A DNA stretch of 64,000 nt from Mesorhizobium comanense (GTDB taxonomy: Bacteria > Pseudomonadota > Alphaproteobacteria > Rhizobiales > Rhizobiaceae). The stretch is from assembly GCF_005503535.1 (NCBI RefSeq), contig NZ_SCNN01000019.1:1-64000 (forward strand). The letters are read 5' to 3'. The notes under the pieces are model-generated. The model was not told the DNA's origin and made no database searches. It saw only the letters and a list, made by a program, of their open reading frames with translations. Below, one piece after another: positions 26,376 through 33,416 of the stretch (position 1 is its first letter; the number at the start of each line of letters is the position of its first letter). A program made the translations under genes and the position numbers.

Positions 26376-26382
26376 GAAACCC

Positions 26383-27561
26383 TCAGACAAAGAAGTCGAA
26401 CTGGGCCGCGGTCAGGTCGGTGGCAGTGATCCCGGTCAGGGTAAGCGTGTCGCCGCCGCCGAAATCGATGACCGTGTCGGCGCCGGCCTGCGACATCAGC
26501 CCGGCCAGATCGGAGAAATCGTCGATGCCGGCGAAGGAGCCGACGCTGATGTGCTCGCCGGCCGTGCCCAATGACAGGTCGGTGATGACGTCCGCGCCGT
26601 CGCCGAGCTTGAAGATGAAGGTGTCCGCGCCGGCGCCTCCGGTAAGAATGTCGTTGTCGGTGCCGCCGGCGAGCGTGTCGTTGCCGTTTCCGCCATTGAG
26701 CGTGTCGTTGCCGTAGCCGCCATAGACGATATCGTCACCGTCGCCGGCGTTCACGAGATCGGCGCGGCCAAGGGCGAGCGCGTCGCCGGCGTTCTTTCCC
26801 GCCAGGTAGATGACGTTGGCGTCACTGCCGAAACCACGGATCTCGGCGATGCCGTTCAACGCGGTTTGGGTGAAATCCAGGGGCGCGGTTCCGGCATAGG
26901 CGGAGATCTTCACGCCGGTGAACGTACCGAACTCGACACTGGTGTTGGTGATCTCCTCGACGCCGGTGATGGATTTGATGCCGATAAGGATGTTGTCCTG
27001 GGTGGCGACGATCCTGTCCGTTTCGGTCCCGCCGTCATACTTCGTGCCGCCGGAGCCGGTTTGCCCGACGAAGAACACGTCGTTGCCCTGGCCGCCGATG
27101 GCGGTCAGGTTGCCGGCATAGCTGATATACAGCTGGTCATTGTCATAGCCGCCATCGATGACCTGCGCGACCGTGGAACTGCCGATGCCCATCTTGATGA
27201 TGTCGTTTCCGGTGCCGCCATAGAGGTTGTCGACGCCGCCGCCGCCTTCGATGTAGTCTTCGCCGCTGCCGCCATCGATGTAGTCGTCGGCGCCGAGCCC
27301 CCTGATCTCGTCGTTGCCCTGTTCGCCATAGGCGTAATTGCCGGTGCTGGAGTACTGCAGATAAATCTTGTCGTTGCCATCGCCGCCCCAGATGCGGGCG
27401 TTGCCGTTGTAGAAGGATGTGTAACCGACGCTGCGGGCATAGATGATGTCGTCGCCGCCATAGCCGTAGATGATGTCGTTTCCGCCCATGCCGGAGATCG
27501 TGTCCGCCGAGGACGTGCCGGTCAGCGTCTGACCCAAGCTCGTGCCGTTGATGACTGCCAT
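26383..27561 (-). CDS. RTX calcium-binding protein, type I secretion substrate-like
   Basis: 392 residues from ATG 27561 after SD GGAGGAGG. No N-terminal signal. Glycine/aspartate nonapeptide repeats of the GGxGxDxhx type occur in two groups, around residues 25-120 (GMGGNDIIYGYGGDDIIYA, GGSGEDYIEGGGGVDNLYGG) and 280-340 (GDGDDIVYGGYGNDTLNGG, GNDTLAGGTDNDILTGGAGA), forming calcium-binding parallel beta-rolls. The hydrophobic C-terminus (LTAAQFDFFV) is like type I secretion signals. No ABC/HlyD secretion genes are in the window. Surface, adhesion or biofilm roles are possible; the middle part has no catalytic domain that I recognise. Confidence 0.87.
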   Translation of the reverse strand: MAVINGTSLGQTLTGTSSADTISGMGGNDIIYGYGGDDIIYARSVGYTSFYNGNARIWGGDGNDKIYLQYSSTGNYAYGEQGNDEIRGLGADDYIDGGSGEDYIEGGGGVDNLYGGTGNDIIKMGIGSSTVAQVIDGGYDNDQLYISYAGNLTAIGGQGNDVFFVGQTGSGGTKYDGGTETDRIVATQDNILIGIKSITGVEEITNTSVEFGTFTGVKISAYAGTAPLDFTQTALNGIAEIRGFGSDANVIYLAGKNAGDALALGRADLVNAGDGDDIVYGGYGNDTLNGGNGNDTLAGGTDNDILTGGAGADTFIFKLGDGADVITDLSLGTAGEHISVGSFAGIDDFSDLAGLMSQAGADTVIDFGGGDTLTLTGITATDLTAAQFDFFV

Positions 27562-27579
27562 TTGGTTGCCTCCTCCATG

Positions 27580-27599
27580 AAATGTCGCCGCCGACATTT
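27580..27599. promoter_or_regulatory. 20-bp dyad upstream of the RTX gene
   Basis: Arms AAATGTCG and CGACATTT flank the spacer CCGC, 19-38 bases before the RTX start codon, at the edge of an AT-rich stretch (27600-27720) that must hold the divergent promoters of the RTX and ATPase genes. It could be an operator or a leader hairpin near the ribosome binding site. Confidence 0.4.
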
Positions 27600-27860
27600 G
27601 TCGAGGCTATAGAAGTGTATCAGCGTTTTATTTGGTTGCGAGTCGGTAATTATGAATTTTTGACGACCCGGAAGCCTTTTCAGGATTTTATATTGCTTTT
27701 TAATTTAGCGGTTCCTGATTTGTTGCTTCGCCCATGCCGGCCCTCCGGGCGCGCGCCAGCCGCTCGATCTGTGCGCAACCCGGCGCGGCCGGCCATCGGT
27801 GCTCGACGGGCCGGGGTTCGGTTGATAAGCCCGTCTGCGGAAGGAGCTGATGAGTCTGAC

Positions 27861-29363
27861 ATGACCGTTGCGATCGAGATGGGCCACACCTCGGCGGGCG
27901 CTCCGGCGAACCTCGATCTCGAGGAATTGCTGGCGACCCGCCTTCTGGTGCAGGGCAATTCGGGCTCGGGCAAGTCGCACCTGCTGCGGCGGCTTCTGGA
28001 GCAGAGCGCGCCCTGGGTGCAGCAGACCATCGTCGACCCCGAAGGCGACTTCGTGTCGCTCGGCGAGCGCTACGGCCATCTGGTGATCGATGCCGAGGAG
28101 CACACCGAGCGCGGCCTGCAGGCGGCCGGCGAGCGGGCGCGCATCCATCGCGTCTCCACCGTGCTCAACCTCGAAGGCCTCGACGCCGAGAACCAGATGC
28201 GGCGCGCCGCCGCCTTCCTCGGCGGCCTGTTCGAGGTCGCGCGCGACCATTGGTATCCGATGCTGGTGGTGGTGGACGAGGCGCAGCTTTTCGCGCCCGC
28301 CGTGGCCGGCGAGGTTTCCGACGAAGCGCGCAAGCTTTCGCTGGGCGCCATGACCAATCTGATGTGCCGCGGCCGCAAGCGCGGGCTTGCCGGCATCATC
28401 GCCACCCAGCGCCTCGCCAAGCTCGCCAAGAATGTCGCGGCGGAAGCCTCGAATTTCCTCATGGGCCGCACCTTCCTCGACATCGACATGGCGCGCGCCG
28501 CCGATCTGCTCGGCATGGAGCGTCGCCAGGCGGAAGCCTTTCGCGACCTGGAGCGCGGTCAGTTCATGGCGCTCGGGCCGGCGCTGTCGCGGCGGCCGCT
28601 GGGCCTGCGCATCGGGCCGACCGACACCAGCCCGCGCAACGGCACGCCCAGGCTGATGCCGCTGCCCGAAGCGGTCCTGGAGGATGCCCGCGCCATCATC
28701 CTGGCCGCGCCGCCGCCCGATACCATGCGCGCGCCGCGCCGCGTTGCGTCTCCGGACTTGCTGGAACAACTGATGGCGGCGAAGTCGTCGCCCATGGAAA
28801 TCCGCCGGGAACCGGCCGAGCCGGCGCCCAGCGCCGAGGACCTGGCCGAGCGGCGCGAGCGCATGGACCGCATCCTGCGCGCCATCCTGGCCGAACCCGA
28901 TGCCGGGTTCCGCGTCATCGGTGTGCTCTACCAGGAATTCGTCGTGCGCTGCCGCATCGAAGGGCTGGCCTCGGTGGTACCCGACCTGCAGGAGTTCCGC
29001 CGCATGCTGACGCGCGCCCGCGCCGGGGTCGGCTCCGACATGGCCGAGGACGATGCATGGCGCGATGTCTCGGTGCGCGCCTCGCTGCTGCCCGAGGACA
29101 TGCAGGGCGTGTTCATGATGATCGCGCGTGCCGCGAAGGAAGGCTGGGCGTGCCCGAGCGACGCGGCGATCGCGCGTGCCTATGGCTCGCACTCCATGCG
29201 CCGCGCGCGCCGGCTGCTCACCTATATCGAGGAGCAGGGCCTGATCGTGTGCCAGCTCGACGGCACGGGAAAGCGCACCGTGACGCTGGTCGAGCTCGCC
29301 TGGGCGACCGCACCCGGCGATCCCAATGCCGAGGAGGCGGAGCAGGGGAGCCTGGCGCTGTGA
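27861..29363 (+). CDS. HerA-like ATP-binding protein (DUF87 type)
   Basis: 500 residues from ATG 27861. The Walker A motif is GNSGSGKS (residues 32-39), Walker B is MLVVVDEAQLF (Asp139-Glu140), and the VDPEGDFVSLGER and RGRKRGLAGIIATQRLAKL segments match the HerA/FtsK-type hexameric ATPase core. The last 250 residues contain a HAS-barrel-independent helical part and a winged-helix-like end (SMRRARRLLTYIEEQGLIV). Such proteins act as DNA translocases, but no NurA nuclease gene is present. The stop codon overlaps the GTG of the following sulfotransferase gene (GTGA), an unexpected coupling. Confidence 0.85.
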   Translation: MTVAIEMGHTSAGAPANLDLEELLATRLLVQGNSGSGKSHLLRRLLEQSAPWVQQTIVDPEGDFVSLGERYGHLVIDAEEHTERGLQAAGERARIHRVSTVLNLEGLDAENQMRRAAAFLGGLFEVARDHWYPMLVVVDEAQLFAPAVAGEVSDEARKLSLGAMTNLMCRGRKRGLAGIIATQRLAKLAKNVAAEASNFLMGRTFLDIDMARAADLLGMERRQAEAFRDLERGQFMALGPALSRRPLGLRIGPTDTSPRNGTPRLMPLPEAVLEDARAIILAAPPPDTMRAPRRVASPDLLEQLMAAKSSPMEIRREPAEPAPSAEDLAERRERMDRILRAILAEPDAGFRVIGVLYQEFVVRCRIEGLASVVPDLQEFRRMLTRARAGVGSDMAEDDAWRDVSVRASLLPEDMQGVFMMIARAAKEGWACPSDAAIARAYGSHSMRRARRLLTYIEEQGLIVCQLDGTGKRTVTLVELAWATAPGDPNAEEAEQGSLAL

Positions 29364-30175
29364 GTACCATGTCTCGGTCAGGGCAGGGCGGACCGGGCGG
29401 CAAGGCGGCCCGGGTCCGCATCATGGGGACGCCGAGATCCGGCACCAATCTCGCCAAGCACCTTGTCGAAGCCTATCTCCGGGTTCCAGTCGTCTTCGAC
29501 CAGGGCTTCTGGAAGCATGGGGTCTTTCCGGCGCTGATGAATGGGCGCGTGCTGCAATATGGTGGCTTGCCCATCATCGTCATGAGCAAGGATCCCATCA
29601 GCCAGCTTCTGTCCTGGTTCCGGTTCACCAGGACAGACAGTGTTTTCAGGCCGAACAAGTACCTCGGCTCGTTCCTGCGCGGACCTTTCGAGATCAGGCA
29701 GGATTTCACGCAGCCGAACCAGATGGAGTACAGGTTCCGCACGCCCGCCGACTACTGGAACCAGTTTTACTTCGCCATGAACGCCCTTCGCCGGACCGGC
29801 GCACCGGTGCATTTCGTGCGCTATGAGGAACTTGTTTCGAATCCGGCCCAGTGCCTGAATTCGATTTCCCGCCTGCTCGATCCCGCAAGGCCCTTCGACG
29901 CGGGCACCGCCGTGGCGATTCCGCGATACGCGATCGGGGCAAGCAACGACATCGACCGGCCCGCGGATCCAGCAGCCAATCAGGGTCCTTTCGATCCTTC
30001 GCGCGCGAATCTGTCATCGGCCCTTGCCAGGGTCGGCTGGCGCAATGCGCGCCGCATCCTGCGCGACATCGACGATGACGTGCTCGATGCGACGGGCCGG
30101 CCGGGCTTTCCAGAAACCTGCAGGCGGTCAATCGGCCTGGCGGCAATAGCTCGGTCGTTTATCGGCTATTGGTGA
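29360..30175 (+). CDS. Sulfotransferase-fold protein, paralogue 1
   Basis: 271 residues from GTG 29360 (overlapping the ATPase stop); ATG 29369 is an alternative. The PAPS 5'-phosphosulfate loop is visible as MGTPRSGTNLAKHL, and the 3'-phosphate-binding segment as IIVMSKDPISQLLSWFRF. Further family landmarks are YRFRTPADYWNQFYFAM and HFVRYEELVSNP. A second copy at 34825-35676 shares long identical blocks such as FDQGFWKHGVFPALMNGR. I infer transfer of sulfate to a glycan or lipid carrier in the cytoplasm. No signal or membrane segment. The gene ends 7 bases from the convergent MucR-like gene. Confidence 0.82.
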   Translation: MSTMSRSGQGGPGGKAARVRIMGTPRSGTNLAKHLVEAYLRVPVVFDQGFWKHGVFPALMNGRVLQYGGLPIIVMSKDPISQLLSWFRFTRTDSVFRPNKYLGSFLRGPFEIRQDFTQPNQMEYRFRTPADYWNQFYFAMNALRRTGAPVHFVRYEELVSNPAQCLNSISRLLDPARPFDAGTAVAIPRYAIGASNDIDRPADPAANQGPFDPSRANLSSALARVGWRNARRILRDIDDDVLDATGRPGFPETCRRSIGLAAIARSFIGYW

Positions 30176-30182
30176 GCTGCGC

Positions 30183-30677
30183 CTATTTCGCCTTCCGGCC
30201 GAGCCCCATGGATTTGGCGAGCTTCGAACGCGTGGCCGAATAATTCGGCGCCACCATCGGGTAGCTGGGCGGCAGGTTCCATTTCTTGCGGTACTGGTCC
30301 GGCGTCAGGCCGTAATTCGTCTCGATATGGCGTTTCAGCGATTTGAAGCGCCTGCCGTCCTCCAGGCAGATGATGAAATCGGGCATGACGGATTTCTTGA
30401 CCGGCACGGCGAACCTGATCTCGTCGGACCCGGCGCTGACGCCGCCATCGGAAATGGCCTTGATCGAGGCGTGTATCCTGCCGATGAAGTCGGGGAGCTC
30501 GGCGGCCGGAACGGGGTTGTTCGAGACATAGGAGGAGACGATGTCGGCGGTGACGGAAATGATGGGGTCGAGATGCCTGTCATTCCTGGGGCCGGAGGTA
30601 TCGGCGAGGTCAATCGGCCTTTCCTCCTGCGCGCCGCCGGCCCGGACAATGGTTGGTCTCGCATAAGGCTTCTTCAA
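30183..30677 (-). CDS. MucR/Ros-family transcriptional regulator with altered zinc ligands
   Basis: 164 residues from TTG 30677, chosen because AAGGAGAG lies five bases upstream; a longer frame to ATG 30863 would run through a palindromic operator. The conserved block is TADIVSSYVSNNPVPAAELP, then ICLEDGRRFKSLKRH and the ending YPMVAPNYSATRSKLAKSMG. Ros proteins use Cys2His2 zinc binding; here Cys and the first His are kept, the second Cys is Asp (as in MucR) and the second His position reads TNYG. DNA-binding Ros homologues from M. loti that fold without zinc have been described. MucR proteins control exopolysaccharide and motility genes, which fits the neighbouring glycan-type genes. Confidence 0.82.
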   Translation of the reverse strand: MKKPYARPTIVRAGGAQEERPIDLADTSGPRNDRHLDPIISVTADIVSSYVSNNPVPAAELPDFIGRIHASIKAISDGGVSAGSDEIRFAVPVKKSVMPDFIICLEDGRRFKSLKRHIETNYGLTPDQYRKKWNLPPSYPMVAPNYSATRSKLAKSMGLGRKAK

Positions 30678-30766
30678 GCGATCTCTCCTTTGGCGCGCGG
30701 TCTCGGCGCGCAGACTGAGGTGTAATCCGGGGACTCTGGTGATTGCAGCGGATGGGAGTACAAATT

Positions 30767-30783
30767 GTGGGAAAATTTCACAC
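30767..30783. promoter_or_regulatory. Palindromic box, copy 1
   Basis: GTGGGAAAATTTCACAC, an odd-length palindrome with one mismatched pair, in the divergent region between the MucR-like gene and the DUF6502 gene. Same pattern as the copies at 30847, 33210 and 33252. Confidence 0.65.
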
Positions 30784-30846
30784 GTGTCAACCGGAGCGCA
30801 GGCCCTGGAAAGCAGGGTTGGTGCTGTTCCTTCGGTCAACGCTATT

Positions 30847-30863
30847 GTGGAAACATTTCCCAC
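30847..30863. promoter_or_regulatory. Palindromic box, copy 2
   Basis: GTGGAAACATTTCCCAC, 80 bp after copy 1 and 71 bp before the DUF6502 start codon. A regulator binding both copies could control both divergent genes. Confidence 0.65.
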
Positions 30864-30933
30864 GCGCTATTTTCAGCAGGAATTTCCGAGGGATGGATGG
30901 CCGGTCACGTGACTGGCAAGTGAAGGACGACCG

Positions 30934-31803
30934 ATGATGAAATCGGGGGGACAATATCTGGATGGGGCCGGGGTCCAGAACGCGCTCAACCGGGTGTTGC
31001 GCCCGCTGGTGCGGCTGGCCATCCGATGCGGGGTGACGTTCCCGGCTTTCGTTGACCTGCTTCGCCAGCTCTATGTCAATGTGGCCGAGCATGAATTCGC
31101 CTTGCCGGACAAGCAGCAGACCGACAGCCGGGTGAGCCTGCTGACCGGCGTGCACCGCAAGGAGGTCAGCCGGCTGAGAGGGGCGGGCGCTCCGGTGCGG
31201 GTGGTGCCCGATTCGGTGTCCAGGACCAGCGCCATCGTCGCGCGCTGGCTGGCCGATCCGGCCTTCGTGGACGCCAGGGGCATGCCGCTGCCGCTGGCGC
31301 GGACGGGCGAGGCGGGAGAACCGTCCTTTGCCGGCCTCGTCGAATCGGTGACGCGCGACCTCAGGCCGAGGGCCGTGCTCGACGACTGGCTCGACCGCAA
31401 GCTGGTGGAGATCGATGGCGAGGACCGGATCGTCCTGATGGAGGGGGCCATGGTGCCGCGCGGCGACGGCGAGGTCCGGCTCTACTATTTTGCCCGCAAT
31501 CTGAGCGACCATGCCGCCGCCGCCGTCGACAACGTGCTGGCCGACGCGCCGCCCTTCCTCGAGCGGGCCGTTCACTATGACGGGCTGTCGGAAGAGCTGG
31601 CCAGGTCGCTGGAGGCCTACAGCCGCGAGATCGCGGTGGAAACGCTGCTGCGCCTCAACAAATATGCCAACCAGGCCATCCAAAGCGATCCGGGCGGGAC
31701 CAGCCGCTGGAACTGGGGTGTCTACATATTGACCTCGGACGGCTCGTCGCCGGTCGGCGGGGAAAAGCCCGAGGCGGAGAATGCCGGCGGAGAGACGGCA
31801 TGA
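30934..31803 (+). CDS. DUF6502 family protein (HTH-like)
   Basis: 289 residues; SD GAAGGACGA before ATG 30934. The N-terminal third reads as a winged-helix-like domain with ALNRVLRPLVRLAIRCGVTF, then RVSLLTGVHRKEVSRL in the position of a recognition helix; the middle and C-terminal parts are helical with LVEIDGEDRIVLMEGAMVPR. This is the DUF6502 pattern, a family often found beside DUF5666 proteins, as here. Function is unknown; a DNA-binding role is my inference from the HTH-like segment, and it could be the protein that binds the palindromes upstream. Its stop overlaps the next start (ATGA). Confidence 0.75.
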   Translation: MMKSGGQYLDGAGVQNALNRVLRPLVRLAIRCGVTFPAFVDLLRQLYVNVAEHEFALPDKQQTDSRVSLLTGVHRKEVSRLRGAGAPVRVVPDSVSRTSAIVARWLADPAFVDARGMPLPLARTGEAGEPSFAGLVESVTRDLRPRAVLDDWLDRKLVEIDGEDRIVLMEGAMVPRGDGEVRLYYFARNLSDHAAAAVDNVLADAPPFLERAVHYDGLSEELARSLEAYSREIAVETLLRLNKYANQAIQSDPGGTSRWNWGVYILTSDGSSPVGGEKPEAENAGGETA

Positions 31804-32867
31804 GCTGGAAGCCGACGAGGCGGGAGTTCCTGACGCTCGGCGCCGCCCTGCCGGCCGCGATTTGCGCCGTTTCCGCGAAAGCGGGTGACGCGTCGAAGGA
31901 CCAGGGCATCGGCGGCACTGGCTGGACGGCCGGGACCGACGGCGACCAAGGCATCGGCGGCACTGGCATCGTCGGCACGATCCAGCGTTTCGGCAGCATT
32001 TTCGTCAATGGCGTGCGTGTTGCCTATGATCGGGACGTGCCGGTCTGGGTGGATGGCGTCCGCGTCGCCGCGGACAGGCTGAAGGTGGGGCAAGTGGTGC
32101 GGGTGGCCGTGCTCGGCAGGGATGGCCGCGTCACGACCGCCGCGATCCATGTCACGAGCGAAGTGGTCGGGCCTGTCGAACGCAAGACCGGCAACTCGAT
32201 CCGGGTCGTGGGTCAGCATGTCGACATCGGCGGCATTGCCGGAACGAAAATCGCGGTGGGCGATATCGTGGCGGTTCACGGCATCCGGCGGCCCGACGGA
32301 ACGGTCGTCGCCAGCCTGGTCGAGGCCAGGCCGGGGGACGCCCCCTATCTGGTTCGCGGGCTTGCCAGCGTGAAGGCCGGGGCCTTGCTGGTCGGGCGGC
32401 TCAGGATCGGGGCAGGATCGTCGCCGCTGGCGAACCGGCGCGTCCAGCTTACGCTTGCCAGGGCCGCGGGCGGATACAGGATACTGCATGTGGAGGCGGA
32501 GGCGCCGGTGCCGCAGGCCGAGGTCGCAAGCGTGCTCTACGAAACGTTCCTGCAACGCCGGGGAGCGCGCCTGGCGTCAGGCCTCGGCGTCAGTGTCGAC
32601 AGCCAGAACGGCGATCCGAAAGCGGGCGGATTTGTCCGCGCCTTCCTCGATGTCGGCTTTGACCGGTCGGGAAATGTCGTGTCGGCATCGCGCGATCCGG
32701 GGTCGGGTGGGCCTTCGCCAAACCAGTCCGGCACGCCGGGCCAGCCTCCTGGCGGACCAAATGGACCAAATGGACCGAACGGGCCAGGCGCGCCGGGTGG
32801 TCCCGGCGGGCCGGGTGGCGGTCCCGGCGGTCCGGGCGGCGGCCCGGGAGGGCCCGGCGGACCGTAA
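31800..32867 (+). CDS. DUF5666 exported protein with collagen-like tail
   Basis: 355 residues. The start carries a twin-arginine signal (TRREFLTLGAALPAAICAV), so export is folded and Tat-dependent. The body (about 50-260) contains repeated small beta units with the pattern G-x-I-x-x-(F/V)-G-S-I-x-VNG and VKVGQVVRVAV-type strands (here LKVGQVVRVAV, IAVGDIVAVHG), the DUF5666 fold. The last 50 residues are Gly-Pro-rich triplets (GPNGPNGPNGPGAPGGPGG and further), resembling a collagen-like or low-complexity stalk. Translationally coupled to DUF6502. Probably a periplasmic or surface protein; no enzyme motif seen. Confidence 0.8.
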   Translation: MSWKPTRREFLTLGAALPAAICAVSAKAGDASKDQGIGGTGWTAGTDGDQGIGGTGIVGTIQRFGSIFVNGVRVAYDRDVPVWVDGVRVAADRLKVGQVVRVAVLGRDGRVTTAAIHVTSEVVGPVERKTGNSIRVVGQHVDIGGIAGTKIAVGDIVAVHGIRRPDGTVVASLVEARPGDAPYLVRGLASVKAGALLVGRLRIGAGSSPLANRRVQLTLARAAGGYRILHVEAEAPVPQAEVASVLYETFLQRRGARLASGLGVSVDSQNGDPKAGGFVRAFLDVGFDRSGNVVSASRDPGSGGPSPNQSGTPGQPPGGPNGPNGPNGPGAPGGPGGPGGGPGGPGGGPGGPGGP

Positions 32868-33207
32868 GCTCCAGGCATCTTCAGGGATTGGCCGGCTCAT
32901 GCCGGCGTGAACGGCGATGATCCGGCCGGCCCCGTCCCTTGCGATGGACGGAACCGGCCGGCACAGCCGTACGTGCTCGTTGTAGGGGCTCGAGCTTTCC
33001 AGGGGTACGGCTGCTCTTCCGCGGACCATGCGGGGGGCGGATGGTCCATGGAAATCCGCGGGCGAAATCGTGTCAGGCATTGCGGTGAAACGGGAGCGCC
33101 GCCTCGCCCGGTCTCATCTGTTTCATGCAATTGCGAAGGCAGAACCGCAGCGCGCTTTTGCCGGAATTGCTCGATTCCTTTCCGCTGGTGTCGTCGATGA
33201 AATCAAT
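32868..33207. other. Intergenic region before the paired palindromes
   Basis: Between the DUF5666 stop and the palindromes at 33208-33270 I see no gene with an SD or recognisable product. Short open frames here are proline/arginine-rich read-through of GC-rich DNA. The last 150 bases before the glycosyltransferase start are likewise a long leader. Confidence 0.5.
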
Positions 33208-33228
33208 TTGTGGGAAAAATACCCACAA
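33208..33228. promoter_or_regulatory. Palindromic box, copy 3
   Basis: GTGGGAAAAATACCCAC core (33210-33226) with TT/AA extensions, upstream of the glycosyltransferase gene. Its centre is 42 bp, about four helical turns, from copy 4, placing both on the same face of DNA. Confidence 0.65.
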
Positions 33229-33249
33229 GTCAAGCAGCGCACTCTCTTG

Positions 33250-33270
33250 ACGTGGGTAAATTTCCCACGT
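33250..33270. promoter_or_regulatory. Palindromic box, copy 4
   Basis: GTGGGTAAATTTCCCAC core (33252-33268), extended to ACGTGGG...CCCACGT; the most symmetric of the four copies. It lies 146 bp before the TTG start of the glycosyltransferase gene. Confidence 0.7.
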
Positions 33271-33416
33271 ATTTGAAATGGACACCGGGAACGATCATTT
33301 CGCAGAGTCCCGGCCCCCTCGACCGGGACAGGGCGCTTGCCGCGGCTTCGACCGCCACGGATATCCGTTGCCTCCGATCGAGCCGATGCCCTGAAGCAAC
33401 GTCGGAAGGTAAGCCG

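Noticed and set aside
27705..29192. 495-codon minus-strand frame under the HerA-like gene
   Set aside because: Antisense shadow; the plus-strand product has Walker motifs.
30678..30863. Longer N-terminus for the MucR-like protein
   Set aside because: It would cover the palindromic box at 30847 and has no SD, whereas TTG 30677 has a good one; MucR proteins normally lack such an extension.
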